A stretch of DNA of 6,430 nt from assembly GCF_018371055.1 (NCBI RefSeq), contig NZ_JAGYZD010000086.1:1-6430 (forward strand), written 5' to 3'. The notes under the pieces were generated by a model. The model ran no database searches. It was given only the letters and a program-made list of their open reading frames with translations, and had not been told where the DNA came from. A program made the translations under genes and the position numbers. This stretch comes from Finegoldia magna. GTDB lineage: Bacteria; Bacillota; Clostridia; Tissierellales; Peptoniphilaceae. Positions 1 to 5,803 of this stretch are shown here, in pieces. Position 1 is the stretch's first letter. Each line of letters begins with the position of its first letter.

Positions 1-620
1 AAAACGGATTGGCTGTTGATTTTGAAGTTGAAGGAGATTTCCCAAGATACGGAAATGACGATGACAGAGCAGATGATTTGGCAATAGCTATAAGCAAATA
101 CTTCATAGAATCTTTGAGAAAAACAAAAGCTTACAGAAACGCAGAGCACACTTTGAGTTTGTTGACAATCACCTCAAATGTAACTTACGGTAAGAAAACA
201 GGAAGCACACCAGACGGACGTAAAAAAGGCGAACCATTTGCACCAGGAGCAAACCCAATGAATGGCGCAGACAAATCAGGAGCACTTGCTTCATTGAACT
301 CCGTAGCAAAAATGCCTTACAAGAACGTAAATCAAGACGGTATTTCAAATACTTTCTCAATCATTCCAAATGCGCTTGGCAAAAATGAAGAAGAAAGAAT
401 AACAAACTTGACAAACATCATGAATGGATATTTCAACCAAGACGCTTTCCATTTGAACGTTAACGTAATGGATCGTGAATTGTTGGAAGACGCGATGGAA
501 AATCCAGAAAAATATCCAAACTTAACTATAAGAGTTTCGGGATATGCTGTAAGATTTAACCAATTGGACCGCGAACATCAACTAGATGTAATCAACAGAA
601 CATTCCATGAGTTTGTATAA
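1..620 (+). CDS. pflB: Pyruvate formate-lyase (formate C-acetyltransferase), C-terminal part
   Basis: This is the last 205 codons of a PFL; the reading frame is already open at base 3 (AAC) and the start lies outside the window. The enzyme converts pyruvate plus CoA to acetyl-CoA plus formate in the cytoplasm of anaerobes by glycyl-radical chemistry. Visible family blocks are [12 protein letters not shown] at the very start, [18 protein letters not shown] (about bases 187-240), the [15 protein letters not shown] block (about 340-384), [10 protein letters not shown], and the radical loop RVSGYAVRF near the C-terminus. The radical-bearing glycine is codon 540-542, 25 residues before the end, as expected for PFL. 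The Cys-Cys active site would lie upstream of the window. The SGYAVRF ending and the [14 protein letters not shown] block match true PFL better than glycerol or choline lyases. The gene for its activase follows immediately. Confidence 0.96.
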   Translation, partial: NGLAVDFEVEGDFPRYGNDDDRADDLAIAISKYFIESLRKTKAYRNAEHTLSLLTITSNVTYGKKTGSTPDGRKKGEPFAPGANPMNGADKSGALASLNSVAKMPYKNVNQDGISNTFSIIPNALGKNEEERITNLTNIMNGYFNQDAFHLNVNVMDRELLEDAMENPEKYPNLTIRVSGYAVRFNQLDREHQLDVINRTFHEFV

Positions 621-632
621 ATAAATTTTATT

Positions 633-657
633 AAGGGCATATTTGTATGCCCTTTTT
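633..657 (+). terminator. Intrinsic terminator between pflB and the activase fusion gene
   Basis: Perfect 9-bp stem (AAGGGCATA at 633-641 with TATGCCCTT at 646-654), TTTG tetraloop, and a run of five T at 653-657. It starts 12 bases after the pflB stop and ends 17 bases before the next start codon. This leaves no room for a promoter between terminator and gene, so the downstream gene probably depends on partial read-through or on a promoter inside pflB. Confidence 0.85.
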
Positions 658-674
658 GACGATGGGAGAAAAAT

Positions 675-2180
675 ATGGACAATGAAATAAAAGGTTACGT
701 GCATTCTATAGAAACTATGGGACTTGTCGATGGACCGGGAAACAGAACTATATTTTTCTTGCAAGGTTGTCCATTGAAATGTGTTTACTGTCACAATCCA
801 GATTCTCAAAACATACATGGTGGAAAAGAATACACTGTAGATGAAATTATAAAAATAGCGAAAAGATACAAGCCATATCACGGACAAGAAGGTGGAGTCA
901 CGATTTCTGGAGGAGAACCTCTGTTGCAGGGAGAATTCTTAAAAGAAGTGGTGAAAAGACTAAAACAAGAAGGCTTCAACACTTGCTTGGACACATCAGG
1001 CGTTGGCGATAAAAAATACTACTCAGAAATTCTTCCTTATATCGACACAATGCTACTTGATTTCAAAGCTTTCGACTCCAAATTATACAAGCAAATTACA
1101 TTTATGGAAGACAAAAATTTCCTAGAATTTGTAAATCATTTAGAATCCAATGGATTTTGCGGAAATATTTGGGCTAGACATGTCATGGTTCCTGGATTTA
1201 CTGATAACTACGAAGAAATGGATAAGTTTGTAGAATCTTTAGATAAAATAAAAAATATGGTTGAAAGAATTGAAATTTTACCATATCATTTAGGTGGAGT
1301 ATACAAATACGAAAATTTGGGCAGAAAATACTTCCTTGAAAATGTCGAAGCAATGGATAAAAAAACTGCCGAAAAATTTGAAAAATACGTTAATGCACAA
1401 TTTGCAAAGACCGTAAGCGACAGCAGACGTGATGAGGCTTTGAATTTTCAAGCTATGAAAATAACAGAGGAGCAATTTGATATGGAAGATGATAAAAAAT
1501 ACTTGTTGGAAGCTATAAAAGATGTGGAGCTTTTTAAGGGAATTGACAATGTCGATTACGATGAAGCTATTAGAAAAATGAAATTTCTTAAACTAAAAGC
1601 AGAAGACTACATTTTCAAACCCGGAGATTCTGCCGAAAACATGTATGTAATCCACAAAGGTACGATAAAAGTTTTTCACAATACGATTGATGGAAGAGAA
1701 CAAATTTTGTATTTGTATCACGAAAATGATTTTGTGGGTGGCCATAATATTTTGGAAGATGTGGAATACATCTACATGGGCCAAGCGTTGACAGACTGTG
1801 AAGTTATTATGATTCCTAGGGATATTTTCAATAAATATTTGATAAATTCACCACTTGCTCTTACTAAAATTTTGAAAAAAAGTTTTGAAAGAATTAGACT
1901 TGCAGAAGATTTGGTGCAAAGATTATCCACTAGCAATGCAACTATGAAAACTGCGGCGCTTTTATTACGATTAAAAGACACAATGGGCGTGGAAACTAAG
2001 GACGGAATAAGACTAGACCTTGCGATGAACAGAGAAGAACTTGGGAATTATTCTGGGCTTACAAGAGAAACTATTACTAGAAAATTAGGCGAATTCAAAA
2101 AGCTTGGATATATCGATTTGATTGGAACCAAGGTTATCGTGATAAAAAATGTCAAAATATTAGAAGAATTGGTGTTGTAG
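675..2180 (+). CDS. pflA: Pyruvate formate-lyase activating enzyme fused to a Crp/Fnr-family transcription regulator
   Basis: A 501-residue two-part protein. Residues 1 to about 245 form a full-length PflA, the radical SAM enzyme that puts the glycyl radical on PflB: VDGPG at 18-22, cluster cysteines C32, C36 and C39 (CPLKCVYC), SGGEP at 78-82, LDTSG at 105-109, the LLDFK strand at 127-131, VPGFTDN at 172-178, and LPYH...KYE at 202-213. A cysteine-free linker follows (about 246-272). Residues about 275-390 are a cyclic-nucleotide-binding-like beta barrel (KPGD at 315-318, HKGTIKVF at 327-334). Residues about 392-428 form a dimerisation-type helix. Residues about 445-492 are a winged helix with GLTRETITRKL as recognition helix. 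E. coli PflA is about 246 residues and stand-alone Crp/Fnr proteins 210-250, so both halves are complete. The Crp half lacks the GE...RSA cAMP pocket and has a single cysteine (C375), so it is neither classical CRP nor cluster-type FNR. The ATG at 675 has GGGAG at 664-668. The gene directly follows pflB. Whether the protein stays fused, and what the regulator senses, is unknown. Confidence 0.93.
   Translation: MDNEIKGYVHSIETMGLVDGPGNRTIFFLQGCPLKCVYCHNPDSQNIHGGKEYTVDEIIKIAKRYKPYHGQEGGVTISGGEPLLQGEFLKEVVKRLKQEGFNTCLDTSGVGDKKYYSEILPYIDTMLLDFKAFDSKLYKQITFMEDKNFLEFVNHLESNGFCGNIWARHVMVPGFTDNYEEMDKFVESLDKIKNMVERIEILPYHLGGVYKYENLGRKYFLENVEAMDKKTAEKFEKYVNAQFAKTVSDSRRDEALNFQAMKITEEQFDMEDDKKYLLEAIKDVELFKGIDNVDYDEAIRKMKFLKLKAEDYIFKPGDSAENMYVIHKGTIKVFHNTIDGREQILYLYHENDFVGGHNILEDVEYIYMGQALTDCEVIMIPRDIFNKYLINSPLALTKILKKSFERIRLAEDLVQRLSTSNATMKTAALLLRLKDTMGVETKDGIRLDLAMNREELGNYSGLTRETITRKLGEFKKLGYIDLIGTKVIVIKNVKILEELVL
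1466..1484 (+). promoter_or_regulatory. Candidate internal ribosome-binding site and start codon for a separate Crp/Fnr regulator
   Basis: Inside the fusion gene, AGAGGAG (1466-1472) lies 9 bases before the in-frame ATG at 1482-1484 (Met270). Initiation there would give a 232-residue protein covering only the Crp/Fnr half, a normal length for that family. Two consecutive GAG glutamate codons (265 and 266) create the Shine-Dalgarno sequence, although only 4 of about 46 glutamate codons in the gene are GAG. The position at the domain boundary makes this more than a random match, but translation from it is inferred, not shown. Confidence 0.45.
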
Positions 2181-2184
2181 TTTA

Positions 2185-2213
2185 TTGTAAAAAATTTAGC
2201 GTTGTGGTATATT
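2185..2213 (+). promoter_or_regulatory. Predicted sigma-A promoter for the small membrane protein gene
   Basis: TTGTAA (2185-2190), a 17-base spacer, and TATATT (2208-2213) preceded by TGG (2205-2207), which is an extended -10. It lies just after the fusion gene stop and about 40 bases before the next ATG. An imperfect palindrome (TCAGAAAATTTTGA, 2218-2231) sits near the expected transcription start. Confidence 0.6.
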
Positions 2214-2253
2214 ATTATCAGAAAATTTTGAAATATATGGAGGATTTATTATT

Positions 2254-2670
2254 ATGGATTTACCCGGTGAGCCGAGCTCATTAATTATTTTTTCGGTAAT
2301 TGCAATTGTTGCAGTGGGATACTTTATGTATATGAATGGAATTGGATATTTTAGGAGCATGTCAGCCTTGTGGTTTTATCAAACACAAGGAATTTTGGAA
2401 GACAACATCCACGCAAGTTTGAAAAAAACTAGCGGAAAAGCTACGAAAGTATTCAAAGTCAAAAAAAGTGGATTTTACGATTTTAATTTGGACAATGAAT
2501 TGGAAAGCGGCAACGTTACTGTAAGCCTCATAGATTCATTGGGAAACAAGGTATTCGAATTGAACAAGATGAATGGATTTTCGTCTGATTATTTGAACGA
2601 ATCCGAGAAATACCGCTTGGTTTTCAACTACAACAAAGCATGTGGTAAGTTTGAACTTTCATGGAAATAG
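2254..2670 (+). CDS. Small single-span membrane-anchored protein of unknown function
   Basis: I do not recognise this 138-residue protein as a named family. A short acidic N-terminus (MDLPGEP) is followed by one strongly hydrophobic helix (about residues 9-27, LIIFSVIAIVAVGYFMYM), then an aromatic amphipathic stretch (30-50). A probable beta-rich domain (about 61-138) has alternating hydrophobic strands such as GNVTVSLIDS and YRLVFNYN, and ends in GKFELSWK. That C-terminal pattern resembles small beta domains of Firmicutes surface or lipoprotein-type hypotheticals, so an extracytoplasmic domain is possible; this is inference. There is no lipobox or clear cleavage site. The start ATG has GGAGG (2239-2243) ten bases upstream. 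It has its own promoter just before it and a terminator after it, so it looks mainly monocistronic, with possible read-through into the antiporter gene. Confidence 0.75.
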   Translation: MDLPGEPSSLIIFSVIAIVAVGYFMYMNGIGYFRSMSALWFYQTQGILEDNIHASLKKTSGKATKVFKVKKSGFYDFNLDNELESGNVTVSLIDSLGNKVFELNKMNGFSSDYLNESEKYRLVFNYNKACGKFELSWK

Positions 2671-2720
2671 ATTTGGGGAATGAAGTACTCCCTTGTTAAT
2701 AACTAAAACGCAAAAATTTT

Positions 2721-2760
2721 GCTGATGACTTCTGTTTGTACAGATATCATCAGCTTTTTT
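2721..2760 (+). terminator. Terminator hairpin in the leader of the antiporter gene
   Basis: An outer stem of 8 bp (GCTGATGA 2721-2728 with TCATCAGC 2747-2754), a 2x2 internal loop, an inner 5-bp stem (TCTGT 2731-2735 with ACAGA 2740-2744) with loop TTGT, then six T (2755-2760). It ends only 19 bases before the antiporter ATG. It can serve simply as the end of the preceding gene, or as a conditional attenuator, because no convincing promoter fits between it and the downstream gene. Confidence 0.85.
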
Positions 2761-2779
2761 ATTATATAAAGGAGAAATT

Positions 2780-3949
2780 ATGTTAAAAAGTTTAGCAATC
2801 ATAATTATTTTATCGTTGATTTTAGGGAAAATTTTCAAAAAAATAAAATTGCCACCTATCCTGGCGTTTTTAATCGTGGGAATAACTCTTGGACCGTTCG
2901 AGATGAATCTTATCGACAAAAAAATTCTGGATATTTCATCTGAAATTAGAACCATTGCACTAGTAATAATCTTGACTCGTGCAGGATTGTCACTGGACAT
3001 CGATGATTTGAAAAAAATCGGAAGACCGGCAGTGTTAATGTGTTTCGTGCCGGCAGTTTTTGAAATGTGCGCTGTGGGAATTTTGGCACCGATATTTTTG
3101 AAGGTGGATGTGTTGGACGCATTCATAATCGGATCTATTATCGCTGCAGTGTCTCCTGCAGTTGTCGTTCCAAGAATGATACGACTTATTGAAGAAGGAT
3201 ACGGGGATGAGCATAAAATCCCACAACTTATCTTGGCTGGAAGTAGCTGCGACGATGTTTTCTGCATCGTTGTGTTTACATCTTTGACATCTCTCGCTCA
3301 AACAGGAGACATCAATGTGTTCAAATTCATCGCCATTCCTTTTTCTATTTTGATTGGAAGTATCGTAGGAGCTGGAATAGGATTCTTGTTGGTGAAATTT
3401 TTCAAAAGATTTCACATGCGTGACACTGTGAAAGTTTTGATTGTGTTGAGTATTTCGTTCTTGCTTTTAGAATTGGAGAAAATCACGCCCATTCCATTTT
3501 CGGGACTCATCGCAATAATGGCGATGTCCATGGTTGTGAAGAAGATTTACGAAGATTTGGCGGAAAGATTATCAGAAAAGTACAACAAATTGTGGGTCGG
3601 CGCAGAAATATTTTTGTTCGTATTAGTAGGCGCGACTGTGAATGTAAAATACGCGATAAATTCTGGAATCACGGTAGTTGTTTTGGTGATTTGTGCTTTG
3701 ATGATCAGAATGGTGGGCATGTATGCATCTGTCTTGAAAACAAAATTAACTCCAAAAGAAAGATTATTCTGTATGATAGCCTACACTCCAAAAGCGACAG
3801 TGCAAGCAGCCATCGGCGCAATTCCTCTATCAATGGGATTGAAAGTAGGGGATATGGCATTGACTGTAGCTGTTATTTCTATCCTGATTACTGCACCGTT
3901 TGGAGCGATAATGGTGGATAATTTGTATAAGAAATTGTTGACACGATAA
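2780..3949 (+). CDS. Cation:proton antiporter of the CPA2/NHA type (probable Na+/H+ antiporter)
   Basis: A 389-residue polytopic membrane protein with about 11-12 hydrophobic helices, likely exchanging Na+ (or another monovalent cation) for H+ across the cytoplasmic membrane. Family marks are PPILAFLIVGITLGP at residues 25-39, RAGLSLD at 67-73, the unwound-helix motif SPAVVVPRM at 125-133, and the paired aspartates D158-D159 in AGSSCDDVF. Paired aspartates are the ion-binding signature of electrogenic CPA2 members such as NhaA and the NHA (SLC9B) group; the SPAVVVP and AGS..DD context is closest to NHA. There is no C-terminal TrkA-N/RCK domain, which argues against Kef-type gated K+ efflux. 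RBS AAAGGAG (2768-2774) lies five bases before the ATG. The leader holds a strong terminator hairpin. No clear terminator follows the stop. Ion specificity is inferred from the family only. Confidence 0.9.
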   Translation: MLKSLAIIIILSLILGKIFKKIKLPPILAFLIVGITLGPFEMNLIDKKILDISSEIRTIALVIILTRAGLSLDIDDLKKIGRPAVLMCFVPAVFEMCAVGILAPIFLKVDVLDAFIIGSIIAAVSPAVVVPRMIRLIEEGYGDEHKIPQLILAGSSCDDVFCIVVFTSLTSLAQTGDINVFKFIAIPFSILIGSIVGAGIGFLLVKFFKRFHMRDTVKVLIVLSISFLLLELEKITPIPFSGLIAIMAMSMVVKKIYEDLAERLSEKYNKLWVGAEIFLFVLVGATVNVKYAINSGITVVVLVICALMIRMVGMYASVLKTKLTPKERLFCMIAYTPKATVQAAIGAIPLSMGLKVGDMALTVAVISILITAPFGAIMVDNLYKKLLTR

Positions 3950-3961
3950 AAATGTTAAGAT

Positions 3962-3985
3962 TTGTCAAATGAGATTTATTTGCAA
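3962..3985. repeat. Imperfect inverted repeat upstream of the carboxypeptidase promoter
   Basis: TTGTCAAAT (3962-3970) and ATTTGCAA (3978-3985) form inverted arms around GAGATTT, with one extra T in the left arm. It sits where a -35 element would be, directly upstream of an extended -10 box. It could be a regulator site or a chance palindrome of AT-rich DNA. There is no T-tract, so it is not a convincing terminator for the antiporter gene. Confidence 0.25.
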
Positions 3986-3992
3986 GGATTAG

Positions 3993-4001
3993 TGGTATAA
4001 T
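3993..4001 (+). promoter_or_regulatory. Extended -10 promoter for the carboxypeptidase operon
   Basis: TGG (3993-3995) followed by a perfect TATAAT (3996-4001), 24 bases before the ATG at 4026. No good -35 hexamer lies at 16-18 bases; TTGTCA (3962-3967) is too far and TTGCAA (3980-3985) too near. The promoter probably relies on the extended -10 or on an activator. Confidence 0.6.
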
Positions 4002-4025
4002 TGAAATGAACAAACGGGGTGAATT

Positions 4026-4895
4026 ATGAAAAAGAAACTTGAGATAGCGGGAGTTACGCTGTTGGTTGTGGTTGGATTGTGTTTCATTTTCAAGGTTTCG
4101 AATGCGAATAAATTTGACAAGCTTAGCTTTAATGCGGACTCGATTTACGTTTATTCAATTGACGATGAAAAGGAAATTTTCTCCAAAAATCCAGATAAGA
4201 AAGTGTATCCTGCTTCTTTGACCAAGATGATGACGGTGCATACAGCTATAGGAAAAATTGAAGATTTTGATAAAAAAGCTCCGATAGATAAGAAAAGCTA
4301 CCAAAAACTTGTTACACAAAACGCTTCAATGGCAGGTTTTTATGGTAACGAGCCCACTACTTTTGAGGATTTGTTGTATGGAACGATGCTTGCCTCTGCT
4401 GGAGAATGTGCAGACAGCTTGGCTATTAATGTCAGTGGTTCCAAGGAAAAATTTGTGGATTTGATGAATGAAAACGCGAAGAATATGGGCTTGAATAATA
4501 CGAATTTCAAAAATTCTGAGGGAATGGATGAGGATGATCATTATTCAAGCGCAAAAGACATGGCGTTTTTGTTGAAAAATTCACTGAAAAATGAAAAATT
4601 TTACAAGATTTTCACGACCGATAAGTACACTTCCACGAAAACTTTGGATCATCCAAAAGGAATTGAAATCGAAAGTACAGTTCTTGGAAGATTGAAAGAT
4701 TACGATCAAGATGGTTTCAAAATTATTGGCGGCAAAAGTGGCACTACAGAAAAAGCGGGGCTTTGTTGGGCGACTTTGTCTGAAAAAAATGGCAAGAAAT
4801 ACATCATTGTTGTGATGGGCGTTGATTTTGACGATATTAAAAATCCTGGAGACGGGCAAATCCAAGATACGGTTAAGATTTTGAAGAATTTATAA
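4026..4895 (+). CDS. D-alanyl-D-alanine carboxypeptidase, peptidase family S11 (low-molecular-mass PBP)
   Basis: A 289-residue serine D,D-carboxypeptidase that would trim the terminal D-Ala of peptidoglycan stem peptides outside the membrane. Residues about 8-22 are a hydrophobic signal or anchor; cleavage after VSNA (residue 27) is possible. The catalytic SxxK is S64-L-T-K67 within YPASLTKMMT. The third motif is K237-S-G239 in GGKSGTTEKAG, a KSG variant of KTG. The block NSEG...HYSSAKDMA (163-180) matches the family's HxSTAxDMA region. Oddly, the second motif (normally SxN) reads S124-A-G126, so the usual asparagine is missing. The protein also lacks the C-terminal beta domain found in PBP5-type enzymes of about 380-440 residues. 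The start ATG has GGGGTG (4016-4021) four bases upstream. It is probably first in an operon, as only 19 bases separate it from the next gene. A beta-lactamase is unlikely given the overall pattern. Confidence 0.9.
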   Translation: MKKKLEIAGVTLLVVVGLCFIFKVSNANKFDKLSFNADSIYVYSIDDEKEIFSKNPDKKVYPASLTKMMTVHTAIGKIEDFDKKAPIDKKSYQKLVTQNASMAGFYGNEPTTFEDLLYGTMLASAGECADSLAINVSGSKEKFVDLMNENAKNMGLNNTNFKNSEGMDEDDHYSSAKDMAFLLKNSLKNEKFYKIFTTDKYTSTKTLDHPKGIEIESTVLGRLKDYDQDGFKIIGGKSGTTEKAGLCWATLSEKNGKKYIIVVMGVDFDDIKNPGDGQIQDTVKILKNL

Positions 4896-4914
4896 GATTT
4901 ACAAGGAGATTATA

Positions 4915-5217
4915 ATGGCTATTTTAGAATTAACATTAGTTCCAGTTGGAACACAAACTACAAGTTTATCACAATACGTTGCGAAAGCTTATGATAATGT
5001 GAGAAATAAAGAAAATATAAAAGTTGAATTGAATCCAATGGGAACAGTGATGCAAGGAGATATCGACGAATTGTTGAAGGCAGTTCGCGATATGCAAGAA
5101 GCTGTATTCAGCGAAGGCGTTGACAGAGTGTATTCTGTGATTAAAATTGACGACAGAAGAGACAAGGATGCTTCGTTTGAGCAAAAACTGGATTCCGTAA
5201 ATAGAAAGTTAAAATAA
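4915..5217 (+). CDS. Thiamine-binding protein of the MTH1187/UPF0045 family (PF01910 type)
   Basis: A 100-residue cytoplasmic protein, the usual single-domain length for this family, which has a ferredoxin-like fold and is related to YkoF thiamine/HMP-binding proteins. Recognisable blocks are the N-terminal strand AILELTLVPVGTQTTSLSQYVA, ELNPMGTVMQGD (residues 39-50), DELLKAVRDMQEAVF (51-65) and the strand VYSVIKIDDRRDKD (73-86). The family name reflects thiamine binding seen or proposed for relatives; the physiological role is poorly known and no enzyme activity is claimed. AAGGAG (4903-4908 region) precedes the ATG by about seven bases. The gene lies 19 bases after the carboxypeptidase gene, and its TAA shares a base with the next ATG, so it is co-transcribed and probably translationally coupled to the membrane protein. 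Confidence 0.85.
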   Translation: MAILELTLVPVGTQTTSLSQYVAKAYDNVRNKENIKVELNPMGTVMQGDIDELLKAVRDMQEAVFSEGVDRVYSVIKIDDRRDKDASFEQKLDSVNRKLK

Positions 5218-5747
5218 TGAACAAAAAATCTGTAAAACTATATAATTTGATATTTCCAGTCTGGATTGTGTGGCTTTATCCAATAACTTGGGTTGCTATT
5301 GTACCAGCAAATATTTTGGTGGACTTCTTAGTAACTTTGTTGGCTTTGAAATTAATTAAAATCGAAAAACCGATGGCTGTTATCAAAAAATCGCTCGCAA
5401 AGACTGTGGCACTAGGATTTGTAGCAGATATAATCGCTACGGCTGTTTTGATGATTTTATCATTTGGGATTAATGGAACAAGAAATAATATTGCAAAATG
5501 GTTCTACGATAATATTTCAATTCCGATATTGAATGATTATTATGAAACACCTTGGGGAATTTTGGTCATGGTTTTAGCAGTACTTTTCGCAGGATTTTTG
5601 GTGTATATATTCAACCGCAAATTTTCATTCAGATACACTGATTTGTCAGAATCTCAAAGCAAAAAAGTGTCCTTGACATTGGCAATACTTACAGCACCTT
5701 ATCTATTTTTGATACCGACGAATGTGTTTTATAATTTGTTCAGCTGA
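5217..5747 (+). CDS. Multi-span membrane protein of unknown function
   Basis: A 176-residue integral membrane protein with about five hydrophobic segments: residues 11-29, 31-47, 60-83, 113-132 and 151-172. The first pair is a hairpin rich in Pro and Trp (FPVWIVWLYPITWVAIVPAN). A conserved-looking loop has charged IEKPMAVIKKS (49-59), and a basic cytoplasmic-type loop follows segment four (NRKFSFRY, 133-140). I do not recognise a catalytic or transport motif. The start ATG (5217-5219) overlaps the upstream stop (TAA, 5215-5217) by one base and has no strong RBS of its own, so it is probably translated by coupling to the thiamine-binding protein. This link makes a role in thiamine or precursor handling imaginable, but nothing in the sequence demonstrates it. 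A bidirectional terminator follows. Confidence 0.8.
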   Translation: MNKKSVKLYNLIFPVWIVWLYPITWVAIVPANILVDFLVTLLALKLIKIEKPMAVIKKSLAKTVALGFVADIIATAVLMILSFGINGTRNNIAKWFYDNISIPILNDYYETPWGILVMVLAVLFAGFLVYIFNRKFSFRYTDLSESQSKKVSLTLAILTAPYLFLIPTNVFYNLFS

Positions 5748-5767
5748 TAATTAAAAATTTCAATTAA

Positions 5768-5803
5768 AAAACTGTGTGAATGTGACTTCACACAGTTTTG
5801 TTT
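5768..5803. terminator. Bidirectional terminator between convergent genes
   Basis: Perfect 13-bp stem (AAAACTGTGTGAA 5768-5780 with TTCACACAGTTTT 5787-5799) and loop TGTGAC. On the plus strand it is followed by GTTTTTTATG; on the minus strand it is followed by a T-rich run (complement of AATTAAAAAA). It ends the plus-strand operon at 5747 and the minus-strand gene ending at 5804. Confidence 0.93.

Noticed and set aside
564..592. Promoter-like TTGGAC-17-TGTAAT inside the end of pflB
   Set aside because: The -35 match is poor, it lies in conserved PFL coding sequence, and any transcript would still meet the terminator at 633-657.
2675..2710. Short GGGA/TCCC hairpin followed by AATAACTAAAACGC, faintly like a preQ1-I riboswitch aptamer
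   Set aside because: The loop does not carry the conserved CUAGCUACAC-type core, the stem is only 4 bp, and an antiporter is not an expected target.
2659..3267. Long open frame on the minus strand opposite the antiporter gene
   Set aside because: It overlaps the terminator leader, has no recognisable domain or good RBS, and mirrors the codon bias of the clear plus-strand gene.
3592..3921. Second plus-strand open frame inside the antiporter gene
   Set aside because: It is out of frame with an obvious membrane transporter and gives a composition with many Cys, Arg and Ser residues and no domain; a shadow of the real gene.
3962..4120. Nine-base inverted match TTGTCAAAT (3962-3970) and ATTTGACAA (4112-4120)
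   Set aside because: It is short, AT-rich and about 140 bases apart with one copy inside coding sequence; consistent with chance.
5775..5794. TGTGA and TCACA half-sites resembling a CRP operator (possible target of the fused regulator)
   Set aside because: The spacing is wrong (8 or 2 bases rather than 6). The bases are fully explained as the stem and loop of the bidirectional terminator, and the site lies downstream of genes.
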